DNA from: Haberlea rhodopensis | Taxonomy: Eukaryota > Streptophyta > Magnoliopsida > Lamiales > Gesneriaceae | Direction of reading: 5' to 3' | Length of the DNA stretch: 64,000 bases | Assembly (NCBI GenBank): GCA_907163345.1 | Contig: CAJQUN010001291.1 | Location: 17,178 to 81,177 of the forward strand | In this document: positions 1-11,426 of the stretch, one piece after another | Layout of the letters: every line of letters starts with the position of its first letter | Numbering within the stretch: position 1 is the stretch's first letter | Program-made: the position numbers and the translations under genes | The notes under the pieces: model-generated | What the model was told of the DNA's origin: nothing | Seen by the model: the letters and a program-made list of their open reading frames with translations, nothing else | Database searches by the model: none

Positions 1-697
1 CTACACTATAAATATGGATGTTTTGGAGCATTTTGAAGACAAGAAACAAGAGTATAAACTACAAGAAAGTTGTGTTCAATCAAATTCTATCTAGCATTGC
101 AAACTTCATACATTTGTGTTGATTCATTTCTTGTGTGGGACTTCTTGTGTTCTTCGTGTTGTTACACCGTGAAGGTGGTAATTGATTTATTGTAAGGTCC
201 TCCAACACCGACGCAAGTTGGAAATTGTAAAAGTCATCAACAAGTGAAGTTGGTGCAAGTGTGTGGCTATCCTGGCCAAGAAGACTCGTGAAGAGTGTGG
301 GTAACTCGGGAAGAGTTGTGTGTGCCTATCCTTGGAGCCCTTAAGGCCAAGAAGACTCGTGAAGAGTGTGTTGCTCGTGAAGAGCTATTTTACTCGGGAA
401 GAGTGTGTTGTGGCTAACTTGGAGCCCTTAAGGCCAATATCATTTTCGTTCTAGTGAAACCTCAGTTAAATGTTTTCTAATCGGGAAGATGAGACGTAGG
501 CGATTCATCGTCGAACTTCTATAACAAATTCTTTATCGCTTTATTTAATTTACGTATTTATTTATTACTTCATATTATTTATTGTTCGATTGATTTGAAG
601 TCTTCCGCATCGCAAACTCGACTATTTGCAAATTCATTTTGAAACGCTAAAGTAGCCAAGGAACCTCATTCACCCCCTCCCCCCTTCGGTTCCAACA
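1..697 (+). repeat. 5' LTR of gag-only element copy 1, partial
   Basis: It matches the 3' LTR from about 3727 to 4429 and ends in the same CTTCGGTTCCAACA sequence just before the primer-binding site. The window opens just upstream of the TATA box (7-13, TATAAAT), so U3 is missing and only R and U5 are seen. Short direct repeats built on GAAGACTCGTGAAGAGTG and GGAGCCCTTAAGGCCAAG lie around 260-440. Confidence 0.9.
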
Positions 698-699
698 AG

Positions 700-712
700 T
701 GGTATCAGAGCC
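700..712 (+). other. Primer-binding site (initiator tRNA-Met)
   Basis: TGGTATCAGAGCC starts two bases after the LTR end (697). This is the usual plant LTR-retrotransposon primer-binding sequence, complementary to the 3' end of initiator methionine tRNA. Confidence 0.9.
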
Positions 713-744
713 ATTTGATTTTTGTTTTAAATCAAATTCTTTTT

Positions 745-2380
745 ATGGCTAATCTAGCAAATGAGTTTGCTCAAGGTCAATCGTTCAATCGACCTCCGCT
801 CTTCACGGTAGATAACTACGGATATTGGAAGAATAGAATTTCTCTATATGTTCAATCCGTAGATTATGACATATTGAAGAATATTGTGAAAGGTCCACAT
901 ATCCTTTGAAGGAAGTTGGGGGAATAAGTATTCCCAAAGAAATGGACGATTTTACAAGAGCGGATATGATTTTAATTTCTCAAATGCTAAAGCTATTAAT
1001 ATTTTACATTGTACTTTAGATATGAAGGAGTACAACCGGATCTCGATGTGCTCAACCGCAAAGGAAATTTGGGACAAATTTTCCCAAATTGCAAATTGTC
1101 ATGAGGGCACAAATCAAATGAAGGAGACAAAGATAGATCTACTACAACTCAAGTATGAAACATTTGAGATGGAATTCGGAGAAGACGTTGACTCGATGTT
1201 TAGAAGGCTCACCCAAATCATAAATGAGCTTGCACAACTTGGTGAGAAGTACCCTCCAAAGAAAATATGGAGAGGAGCACTTAGAGCCTTACCACAAGAA
1301 CGGGATGCCAAGAGAAAGGCCATCATCGAATCCAACAAAGGAGAAATTGTATCATACGACCTTGATGAACTTCATGGTACCTTGGTGACCCATGAGCTTG
1401 AAGTGTCAACACGGAAGGGAATAAATGAGGATGATAGATTCATAAGAAAGGGGATAGCCTTGGTCGGGAGGAAAGATCAATCCGATAATGAAGAAGATGA
1501 TGATGACGAAGAGATGATCTTGTTCACAAGAAAGTTCAAGAAATTCTTCAACAAATACAACAAGCCAAAGACCTCCGGTGCTATCAAACATGATTCCAAA
1601 CAAGAGGTAATTTGTTATAATTGTCAATATAAATGTCATTATGCTAATGAATGTCTTAGGAAGAAGAATGAGAATAAAGGGAAGAAGAAAGCTCTAATAG
1701 CCACATGGAATGATAATGACTTCGATGGTGAAGAAGCAACAAACCTTTGCCTCATTGCCAAAGATGACACAAATGATGAAGGAGATGAAAGCGACGATGA
1801 TGTACCATCTTTTTATGAATTATTAGATTCCTATAATGAGCTTATTGATGTTCTTGGCAAAACCAAGATGAGTAACAAATTACTCAAACTTGAGGTAGCC
1901 AAGAGAGATGAAGAAAACAATTCATTGAAAAATGAATTAAGTTCTTTGAAGAAATCTTTTTGCAAGTTTAGTGATAGTAGTTTAAAGATGAATGAATTGC
2001 TTGGCTTACAAAGCTTGCAACGTTGTAGCTTCGATAAAGTCGGACTAGACTTTTCAAGCAATTCTAAAACATTTTCAAGTTTGTTGGCTAAAGCTAAGCA
2101 CAATTCTCCTACTTGCACTTATTGTTGTAAAGATGGTCATACAAAGAATAAATGTAGATTTGCTAAAATCCAATACCAATCTAACAAGAGGTGGAAATGG
2201 ATTCCAAATTCATCGATGAAAGCTAACTCACAAGGACCCAAAAATCAAATTGGTACCAAAGAATCCCAAATCAAAAATTTGTTTTGTAGGAACAACAAAG
2301 GGATGGAAGATGAAGGCATTAGCACCTCAAGGGAGGAGATTATCTTATGCACCACAATAGAAGAAGCGCGAGGTATATGA
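745..2380 (+). pseudogene. Broken gag polyprotein of gag-only element copy 1
   Basis: This encodes a Copia-type capsid protein. The ATG at 745 starts MANLANEFAQGQ, followed by a DUF4219/UBN2-like segment (DNYGYWKNRISLYVQS). Compared with copy 2, a single base is missing near 900 and another near 983. The frame therefore breaks twice before it reopens at 1022 and runs without a stop to 2380. The reopened part has the UBN2 region, an acidic stretch (about 1485-1515), a CCHC-like zinc knuckle with lysine at the usual glycine position (CYNCQYKCHYANEC, near 1611), a predicted coiled coil, and a second CxxC-H-C cluster (CTYCCKDGHTKNKC, near 2113). No pol frame follows. The product could not be made as one protein without frameshifting, so I call it a pseudogene. 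Confidence 0.8.
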
Positions 2381-3184
2381 CCAATGACAATAACGTACTC
2401 TTGTCATCAAAGTAAATTTATTTTGTGAATTTAAAAAGAGCAATTCAAAATTTCATTGGCACAAATTAATTATGACCAATAAATAATGAAACTCAATATT
2501 CATTGATAGTAAAATGCATTTCCCCTTAGCATATGCACATATAAATTGTTTTGATGCATGATTTATGCTTATTTCTTTATAGTATGTATCTTGATATGCC
2601 TTGAGTTCAAATTTGAATATGCAATGTGAAAATGTGCAATTAAATGTGATTATGCATAGTGTTTAGATGCTCAATCTTGGATCATAGCAAAATGGATATA
2701 ATGCTATTATGACCTTAATGATCATTAATGTATCAAATGATGCTTTGAGAATTTTAATGTCTATTGGGCATGAGTGCATGAACATATGCACACTTTGCAA
2801 TATTTAGAATTTATTGTTGATTGCCTTAAACGCATGTTTGTTTTTCCTCTCAATGATTTAATCTTATGCTTGTTATGACTATTACATGCTAAATGAGGAA
2901 CGCGTGTAAATTGGTAGACTATGAATGTGTGTCAACATATAATTATGCTATGATTATTTGAATATTGTGCTTTTTGATTATCACAAAAAAGGAGAGAATT
3001 TTGTGATAAACTTGAAGTTTAATACATGCATAGTTTGAGGGGGAGAGTTGTTTGTATTATGCATTACTTGGTTAAATTTTGTATGTGCTATGCAATTGTT
3101 AAGGGGGAGTCTTATCTACTCACATTTCATGCATATTACATATTCAAGTTTATCAAGTTTTGTGATCATCAAAAAGGGAGAGAT
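2381..3184 (+). other. Non-coding tail of element copy 1 with several purine tracts
   Basis: No coding frame is seen. Several purine-rich runs occur: near 2987 (AAAAAAGGAGAGAA), 3037 (GAGGGGGAGAG), 3099 (AAGGGGGAG) and 3170-3183 (AAAAAGGGAGAGAT). The last abuts the 3' LTR and is the likely polypurine tract that primes plus-strand synthesis. The repeated tracts also occur in copy 2 (about 18160-18374). Confidence 0.7.
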
Positions 3185-4429
3185 TGTTGAGCCTTAAACG
3201 CATGGTTGAGTTTAATGCTTAATTTATCTCCGGATTATTTATGAGTTTTGATGATCAACAAAACTTGTGTTTGTTATACTATTGTGTATACTTAGTGTAC
3301 AGGTTTAATGGTTGAAAAGTGGATTGATTGAAGGAAATCAAATGTGCAAGGCATAGGGCAGATCGGCCCAGGCGATGGTTACCATCGCCCCAGGCGATGG
3401 CAGCCAAGAAGGACTTCGCCCCGCACATCGACTGAAGCGACGCCGAGGTCCACGCGCAGGGCGAGTTCGCCTGAGGCGATGGCTGGAACGCTTGAGGCGA
3501 TGAGGACTTCGTTTGAGGCAATGAAGATTTTTGATCAACCGAAGCTACGACATTGATTTTTGCTGGTGATCGCCTGAGGTGATCCATACATCGCCTGAGG
3601 CGATCTGTGACAATTGGCGACCTTTGGGGCGCGGCGATGGTGATCGCCCGAGGTGATGTCCGAGGCGATCTTGGAGTGATTCAAGCCTTAAGTGTAGCAA
3701 CGGCTAGTAGAAGCCTTGTGGGCCTCCTACACTATAAATATGGATGTTTTGGAGCATTTTGAAGACAAGAAACAAGAGTATAAACTACAAGAAAGTTGTG
3801 TTCAATCAAATTCTATCTAGCATTGCAAACTTCATACATTTGTGTTGTATTGGAGTTTGTGATTCATTTCTTGTGTTCTTCGTGTTGTTACACAGTGAAG
3901 GTGATAATTGATTTATTGTAAGGTCCTCCAACACCGACGCAAGTTGGAAATTGTAAAAGTCATCAACAAGTGAAGTTGGTGCAAGTGTGTGACTATCATT
4001 GGAGCCCTTAAGGCCAAGAAGACTCGTGAAGAGTGTGGGTAACTCGGGAAGAGTTGTGTGTGGCTATCCTTGGAGCCCTTAAGGCTAAGAAGACTCGTGA
4101 AGAGTGTGTTGCTCGTGAAGAGCTGTTTTACTCGGGAAGAGTGTGTTGTGGCTAACTTGGAGCCCTTAAGGCCAAGATCATTTTTGTTCTAGTGGAACCT
4201 CGGTTAAACGTTTTCTAACCGGGAAGAGGAGACGTAGGCGATTCATCGTCGAACTTTTATAACAAATTCTCTTGTCATATTTAATTTACGCATTTATTTA
4301 TTACTTCATATTATTTATTGTTCGATTGATTTGAAGTCTTCCGCATCGCAAACTCGACTATTTGCAAATTTATTTTAAAACGCTAAAGTAGCCAAGGCAC
4401 CTCATTCATCCCCCTCTTCGGTTCCAACA
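3185..4429 (+). repeat. 3' LTR of gag-only element copy 1
   Basis: A 1245-bp repeat that starts TGTTGAGCCTTAAACGC and ends GGTTCCAACA (TG...CA). The U3 half contains a cluster of quasi-palindromes of the form ATCGCC-TG-AGGCGAT between about 3355 and 3670. A TATA box lies at 3733-3739, and the transcribed R/U5 part equals 1-697. It matches 14658-15887 and 18375-19660. Confidence 0.9.
3733..3739 (+). promoter_or_regulatory. TATA box of the LTR promoter
   Basis: TATAAAT sits in the context CTACACTATAAATATGG, identical in all four LTR copies (7-13, 3733-3739, 15164-15170, 18937-18943). It is placed as expected between the palindrome-rich U3 and the R region. Confidence 0.6.
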
Positions 4430-4499
4430 ATCTTGAAGTTGCCATTTAGAAGAGTAATCTATATAGATTATCTTTGTAAAGATTTTCTGGCTAATACCA

Positions 4500-4824
4500 T
4501 GTTAAATCTATGCGGATTTACTCAAGAATTTGAATGAATGATTTATCAAATATGATATAGAGAATTTAGAAGAGAGAAAACTAATCCTTCATTATTGAAT
4601 CTGTGTACAATTACATGTATTTATACTGCAAAGTTACAGAGAAATTCCGAATACATCTTATTAACTTGCTAGCTACATTTCTAAATAAGTAACTGACTTC
4701 AAGTAACTTCTTGATAACCGCAATTGCTGACTTGTCATCTGAAGTTTATGCACTCTGCTAATAACTCTCAAATGCTAATAGTCTGCCAACTGATTGGCAG
4801 ACTATTTATGTAATTATCTTAACA
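4500..4824 (-). repeat. LTR of an older minus-strand Copia element
   Basis: A 325-bp segment begins TGTTAAATCTATG and ends ATTATCTTAACA, giving TG...CA ends with TGTTAA/TTAACA inverted tips. On the minus strand it is followed directly by TGGTATTAGCC (4489-4499), a diverged initiator-tRNA primer-binding site. It is therefore the 5' LTR of a minus-strand element whose internal part starts at 4499 and is interrupted at 4429 by gag-only copy 1. No coding remains are in the window. Confidence 0.6.
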
Positions 4825-6429
4825 AATTCAGGGAAGTTCATTGCAAGAAACTCAGTTATGATGCATGCAGTCCATGAGGTGCAAGAGGAACATAGGGGGA
4901 CAAATATTAATAACTCTATCCACTCTTGGGCCAGCCAATTTGGTCTCATTTGTTGTTACTGCTGGACAATAATCAACTTCTTATGAAATAGATAGGATTG
5001 ACCCCACTACAGATCTAATTCTTTTAAGTAAGCGGACATCAGTCCTATCTCATGTTTTGCATGACGTGATAAATGATGAAGCTTTTGGACGGTCTCTAAC
5101 TTCTAAGTCATAGATCATTGTTCGAACTTAATACATGTCCAGATGTAAAAACCTGATTTCTCAACTAAATCAACCACTAAACTTTTAGTCAACCAAACTA
5201 TTCAAAGTTATTTATTTAAATTAATAACCTATTATTTAGATAATTTAAAATTTGTATTAAAGATAATATTGAGTTTATATTATTCAATCTTGTAGACTTT
5301 TAAAACAATTAAAAGTTCGTAGATAATTAAGAATACTATCAAGGATAATAATAAGTGATATTATGTCAATATATTAGCTGGTAAAACACTTAATAGATAA
5401 TCTTGTAAACTATAAAACATTTTATGGATTATTATTTGGATTAAGAACTAATAGATAGATAATTAGCTAGATTTTAAAATACATGATTGATAATTATATA
5501 AAATATAAAACAATAGATAACAAATGATTTAAATTACAAAATAAATAATAGAAAATCATGAGTTAATAAATGCTTTAAATAATTAATAGATGGACTTTCA
5601 AACCACATAAAACACTAAAATTTGCACCTTGATTTTCGAGAATTTGAAAGCCATCAAACTCCAAATAAAAAACAATCCATATCTCAGCATAAAGTTTGAA
5701 ACCCCAGGCCACAATTTTCGAAGACTCCCAGCCTTTAAATCCTGAAGTTCCGGCCATAAAAGTTCCGACCAGTCCATATTCGAGTTCAACCAACTTGAGC
5801 TTCAATATCTCGTATTCTTGAAATAACTCCACCGAGAAATTATATCGAGTTCGGTTTCAAAATCGAGCTGAAGACACTCGACAAAACTCGTTTTATAACC
5901 GATTAACCATTTGACAATCATTTTAAATGTATGCAAGTAAATATGAAAAAACAGTAAGGTATGCAATGCAATAATGTAAATGCACAAGTATTTGTTTATG
6001 GAAGTTCGAAGGTGATGTAATACTTTTACGTCTCCACTTCTTCCATCGAATGAAAGGATACACTAGAAGATTTGGTTTACAATCAAACATGTACAACCTA
6101 CTTAGGCTATACTACACAAATAGCCTAAACTCCTACTCCACACAGTCTACAAAGAGCATGTTCTTTAAAATCTCGCATGCAAAGACATTCTCACCAAATT
6201 GTAACAAATCAGCAACTGTTACATGATATTCACTATTCTATTTTAGCTCATAAATATAATGAATATACATACAATAATGATCTCGTAACAGATCTGATAT
6301 AAGTTTGAAAGAGGTGCCAACAAGTTTGGGGAGTGTTAAGTTGGAGTTATGGAGAGAGACATTGGAGAATGATATTATACTTAGTATGCCTAAAACGGAA
6401 TATATGGAGTGCTAATTAGTGGTTGTACA
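4825..6429. other. Non-coding region with an LTR-like fragment
   Basis: The first kilobase is very AT-rich and shows no gene. From about 5783 to 6345 it matches the left part of the solo LTR at 58283-60138 (about 58330-58890). Shared blocks include GAGCTTCAATA, TTATATCGAGTTCGGTT and AGAAGATTTGGTTTACA. This is a truncated copy of that LTR family in minus orientation. Confidence 0.6.
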
Positions 6430-7000
6430 TCTAGGGATCATGGTGTTGTAGCACTTGATGCCAAGATGTATCGATGAGTATCAAGTTTCCATACCTATGT
6501 TATGTTATCCAAAAGGATGGAGTTTTGATCGTTACGTTAAAGACAAAATACATGCATGCTGGTTGAATTAAGAAACATCACCATAGTTCTATGCAATCAT
6601 AATGTCTTGCTGAGATTGAAGAGGATATTCTATAGAACTGTCATAAGACATGCAATGCTGTATGAGACGGAATACGAAGCACCCAAGACGAATTACATCG
6701 CTTACTCTTGTATGGTCACGTACGATGTAGGCTCGGGAATGCACCTGTGTGTCGAGTAAAATCCATGGATTTTGGCCCTTTCACGCGAGCAAGGGGACTA
6801 TCGAAGAAGACACGAATCAAAGTTATATGCAAAGATTTGGAGTACAAAAGGGATCAACGAGGATATTCCGACCAAAAGAAGCGCTTGGAGAATACTAACA
6901 TATGTTCCCCACCGACTTGATTCCTCATATGGTTTATGCAGTCTACCTCAATCTATTGGGATTAAAGACTTAATTATTGTATACGATTTGAGCCTCATTA
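6430..7000 (+). mobile_element. RTE-type LINE, degenerate 3' end
   Basis: Broken reading frames across this stretch resemble the C-terminal end of plant RTE reverse-transcriptase proteins. A segment near 6615-6680 reads KRIFYRTVIRHAMLYETE, the family's KxxFYRTVxRPAMLYGxE motif. Near 6800-6850 SKKTRIKVICKDLEYK corresponds to the RPKKxxxEVIRxDL region. The end (6940-6975, TCAATCTATTGGGATTAAAGAC) resembles the RTE 3' end seen in better condition at 20032-20312. Stops and frameshifts are frequent and no target duplication is obvious, so this is an old insertion. Confidence 0.6.
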
Positions 7001-7123
7001 TCTACAAACTCAATATTAAAACACAACTTTTAGATAAAAAAATATATTTAAACTGACATACTAAGTATTTTAGACCGAACATATTGAGTTGATCAATGCG
7101 TGTGCGCCAACCTATCCATATAA

Positions 7124-7283
7124 GTATTTTTCAAACCATAATATAGGAAACTGACCGATATCAGGCCGAAGTCTTATGATCTAGTTTTCAATTAGGTATT
7201 TCTAAAACCAAAAATGGGAAACTGACCCATATCAGGCTGAAATCTCATGATTTAGTTTTCAAATAGGTATTTCTAAAACCAAA
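7124..7283. repeat. Tandem duplication, about 71-bp unit
   Basis: Two diverged copies (7124-7194, 7195-7265) plus the start of a third share GTATTTCTAAAACC, GGAAACTGACC and ATATCAGG. There is no coding potential. It lies about 280 bp upstream of the WEB-family start codon. Confidence 0.7.
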
Positions 7284-7561
7284 ATAAAATATATATATAA
7301 AATATCGAACCAAACCATGGAATAGATACCGTAATTTAATATAGCCTAAGAAATTCATCTGCAAACCCTTGACATACATTTGAATTAAGATTCTTTGATA
7401 ATAGTTACGTAAAGAATCCAAACTCTACAGTGTCTACGGCCCAACATTAAGTGAACGTTACCTAGTTTCTTCTGCTCCACTCCCTTTCCCATGTCCTTTT
7501 CTCTCGAACTCTACACTTCCTCAATCTAAGTAACTTCTCGCAGATTTTCTTCTTTCTTGTA

Positions 7562-9934
7562 ATGGCTACGGATAGTTCGGAAAATCTTAAGCACAAACCT
7601 GAGCTGGTTCAGGAGATGAACCCTGAGGCTAAACTCGGTCCGGAGAGGGCTGAAATCGACACGTCTGCGCCGTTTGAGTCTGTTAAAGAGGCAGCGAACC
7701 GGTTTGGTGGAATGGCCTTCTGGAAACCCATTTCCCAAAAGAATGCATCTGAGGTTGTGCACATATGCATTGTGTTTTTTGTTTTATTTTAGTTTACCCA
7801 TTGTTTAATATATCTGTCCTCTGAGATTTATCCTTTCTTGTGCTATGGTATGAGATAATGGCGCACTTCTTTTGTTAAATTATGTGTAGGACTCACTGCC
7901 ATTGTCGGTGTTGTTGCAATTTGTAGTCGCAGTTTCATTGTTTTGGCCATGTTATTTCTTATTATATTTGCCTTGTAATAGCGACTAGAGTTCTAAAATG
8001 TAGAGTGGGCTTAATAATTCAATCTTTGAGCTCTAATATCAGGAGATAGTGCGTACTTAAAAACTCCATGGTCATAAATAATCTCCGTAGAGTTGCAATT
8101 TGTTTTCGGATTGTGGTGTATGGTAATATAGTTTGGGATAGTTCCTTCTTTCATGTGAATAAGGTTCTGTGCTTCCCTGTTCTATGTACTCGTATCTTGG
8201 ATAAATCGCTGTCTATTTTGCAAAGAAGATATTGAAATTATTGGCTCTCTGGTTTAACTGAAAGTGGCAACTGACAATTTTTCAAATAAACTATTTATTA
8301 GATGCATTAGTTGTTCTGGTTCATTAAATGCATCTAGATGCAGTGGAAAGAATATGCATTTATTTCATCAAAACTGTATGTTGATACTGTTTAACGTATG
8401 TTGTTGGTAACAGAATGATGATCAGAGGATTGACATTGTCAAATTGGAGGCACAGGCGGCGCAACTGGAGCGAGAACTAATTACTAAGGAAAGGGAAACA
8501 CTTGATGTTCTAAAGGAATTGGAGACAACTAAATTGATCACTGAAGAATTAAAGTTGAAGTTGCGGAAAGAAGCATCACAAATTAAAGTCACCATGATCG
8601 AATATTCGCAGAATAACAACATGCATTTTGATGTTGAAGCAGCGGATAAGGAAAATCTAGAAAGAAATATGAACGAGCAATCCAATGAAAATGGTAATAT
8701 GGGTCTGGCTGACTCTGCAGCCCCTGGGATCATTCTAATGGAGCTGCAACAGGCTAAGATGAATTTAACAAGGACTACTACTGATCTTTCAGATATCCGA
8801 GCCATGGTTAATTTGTATAACAAGAGAATTGAGACAGAAAGAATGTTGCTTGAGAAGACTCGTCAAAGATTGTCTTCTAATACTTCCAAAATTCCATTTC
8901 TGGAGGATGAGCTAAACCAAACAAAACAGAAGCTTGAGATGTCTAAGTATTCTGAAGTCCAAGGTGGTTCTCCTCATCCATCAGATGTTGTCACAAGGGA
9001 GCTTCAGAGGCTAAGTTCGGAGACTGAACAATTTAAGACTGTTGGAAACTCTGCAAGATCGGAAGTATTGAGAGCATTGTCTGAGATTGAACAGACAAAG
9101 GACGCGATCAAGACTGCTCAGGTCAAGTTGGTTTCTGCTAAAATGATGAAGGAAGCAGCCAGAGCTTCTGAAGCTGTGGCTCTTGCAGAAATCAAAGCAC
9201 TATCCAATGCTTCTGAACAAAAATCTGAAGGGGTGACGCTAACTTTTGAGGAGTACTCAACCTTGATCTCTAGAGCTCGAGATGCAAAGGAAGCCTGCGA
9301 GGTTAAAGAAGCGGATGCAATGCTTAGAGTTGATGAAGCAAATCTGTCGCACTCGTATATTTTAAAAAAGGTGGAAGAAGCTACAGAAGAAGTTAAAATC
9401 AGCAAAAAGGCCCTGGAAGAAGAGTTGAGCAGAGTGGAAGCGGCAATTAGAGGTAAAATGGCAGTGGAAGAGGCCCTTCGCAAATGGAGATCCGATCGTG
9501 GTCAGAATCGACGCAATGTACACAACTGTACTACATTTAAGAGCTCCCATTCATCCCTCCACTGTAAAGAATCTCACATGCTGGACGTAAGCTATCCAAA
9601 TCTTGTGGATGATGACGAGTTAAAACCAATCCTGAAGCCAACTGTGTCTATTGGGCAGATATTGAGCAGGAAACTGCTTCTAACAGAAGAGTATGAAAAT
9701 GGGTTACGAGCAGAAAGGAACATGGGAAAGCGCAAAGTGTCACTGGGACAAATTCTTAGCAGTGAACATAATATAGCCCCACGTTCTCCTGAGAAATCAG
9801 CTGGTAAAAAGAACACAGAACTTCCTGCAAAGAGAAAGAAGTTCAGTTTTGGTCGGATCACCCTCCTCATGTCGAAGCAAAGTAAGAAGATGAAGAAGAA
9901 ACAAAATGCAGTTTTAATGTGCCGCAGTTCGTAA
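7562..9934 (+). CDS. WEB-family coiled-coil protein (PMI2/WEB2-like)
   Basis: Two exons, 7562-7753 and 8414-9934, joined across a phase-0 GT-AG intron (7754-8413), give 570 residues, close to Arabidopsis PMI15 and PMI2. The family (DUF827) consists of cytosolic coiled-coil proteins needed for chloroplast photorelocation and its actin filaments. The N-terminal APFESVKEAANRFGG (about 36-50) is the family's conserved motif. Long charged coiled coils follow (about 70-415), including the ALRKWRSDRGQ block typical of these proteins (about 419-429). The C-terminal tail is basic and carries three similar short motifs, VSIGQILSR (475), VSLGQILSS (506) and FSFGRITLL (541). A pyrimidine-rich leader precedes the ATG. 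Family assignment is firm; choosing PMI2 over PMI15 is inference. Confidence 0.88.
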
Positions 9935-11426
9935 GATAAACTTTGGTGCGTTATCGGGCAAAAACTGGTGTTCTAGTATCTTGCTTTATATATATAGGTA
10001 TTTGTCATGTATTGATTTTATGGGGCAGTCAAAATATGTACTTTAGTATTATGTTAGCTAGCAAGTGCCAACTTGAGTAACGAAAGCCGTTTCTTGCAAA
10101 CAATTAGTATTAACAATATATATTTGGCCAATTAGTGTTAAATATATATATTTGGCCAGATTATTTTGCTTGGTTGTTGGGATCAACTCTGCATTGGATC
10201 GGATATTCGTGTTGTATATCCCAAATATCACTGCAATCTCCATACTAATAACTCAGACATCAAACAATAGTTACAAATTTGCAGTCCTCGCTGTGTTCTT
10301 ATACACGTCGTTGATATGTTATCTCAAGTAGTCACGTCCATTCATCCTTATCTTCTTTTATTTGACAACAAAATTTCCATTTCTACAATAGTAAATAACA
10401 CTTTGATCTATTCATGGTACAAACCTTAAACGTGTAAGTGTCATTGAAAGAATAAACGTTGTATATGTCGGCCTTTTTTATCTTTCTTTTTTATGGAGAA
10501 GACGGTAGCCACAGATACGAGGCCAATCCAAAGTTAGTGCTTAATTTCAACGACATTATAAAACTTGTGTTTTAGCTTATGGGAAGTATATGTGGCCTCT
10601 TCTCTCTGCCTATCCTGTTATCATTTATCATTTGAAGGGAAGGGAAGGTCTAGCTTTTCTGAGCTCCTTGTGTGTGCGAGTGTTTTAGAATTGGTATGTA
10701 GTAATTTGAGGCTGAGTTCACTTTGTTCTTGGATTCTTATTTGTTAAATCCATTGCTAGGTTCATGTTTTAGTCGTGCTCCACCAGTTCGATCGATTGAA
10801 TGATTTTTCTGTTTGTCAATAGTTTTTTTGTAAATTTCCCGCTCATAAGAAGAATAAGAATGAATCATTTTTTAAATAGAATCTGATAAATTTATAAGAA
10901 TATTACTTTTCTACTGCATCGAGAAGAATCAACTGATTTTGTAGTATGTATTTCGTCATTGTTTTGCGGCACCAGTGTGGTATTATTACTCGGTATTGAT
11001 TTAGAATGACTTCAAGAGATTACCTTTGCATCGTGAAATAGTACAATATTCCATACAATGAGGTGGCCTCCAATGATCTCTGAAACACTCTGATGCAATC
11101 CCAAAAGTTTCAATGCTAAAGCAATGATGACAAAAATATTATATGTATTGCTTGTGTTTTAGGCGCAGAGAGGCCATGTGCAATCCATTCAAGTTCATTG
11201 TAGCATAAACAAAGTTTAATTATTTATTTAGCTTGGGTTGTTAGCTAGCTCATAGATGATTTGGTTCTGTGAAAATATTTTACTCCATTTTACTTGTGCA
11301 ATTGGATGTTTGACAGCATATGCATAATTTGTCTTGATGTGCTGATAGTTTACAGGTTTTAATTACGACGGCCTTTGTTTCTTTTAAAAATACCATTCTT
11401 CAGTTTTAGATCAATGAATATGCAGC
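9935..11426. other. Intergenic region between WEB gene and saposin pseudogene
   Basis: No protein-coding gene is evident. It should hold the WEB gene's 3' UTR and polyadenylation region, and probably the former promoter of the saposin gene. TATAAAAC at about 10557 and a transcribed-looking stretch at about 10570-10750 are candidates, but nothing shows they are used. Confidence 0.4.

Larger units (their letters stand above)
1..4429 (+). mobile_element. Gag-only Copia-type LTR retrotransposon, copy 1 (left end cut)
   Basis: The order is partial 5' LTR (1-697), primer-binding site, broken gag (745-2380), about 0.8 kb of non-coding DNA with purine tracts, and 3' LTR (3185-4429). No protease, integrase or reverse transcriptase lies between gag and the 3' LTR, so the element must depend on enzymes made elsewhere. 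This architecture matches the plant non-autonomous class described as TR-GAG. A second copy with the same layout lies at 14658-19660, so the lack of pol is a family trait rather than a private deletion. The base after the 3' LTR begins ATCTT; the left target duplication is outside the window. Confidence 0.85.

Noticed and set aside
3279..3587. Arg/Ala-rich frames on both strands of the gag-only LTR (also 14712-15131, 18498-18742)
   Set aside because: They are readings of the GC-rich palindrome cluster; they differ between LTR copies and match no family.
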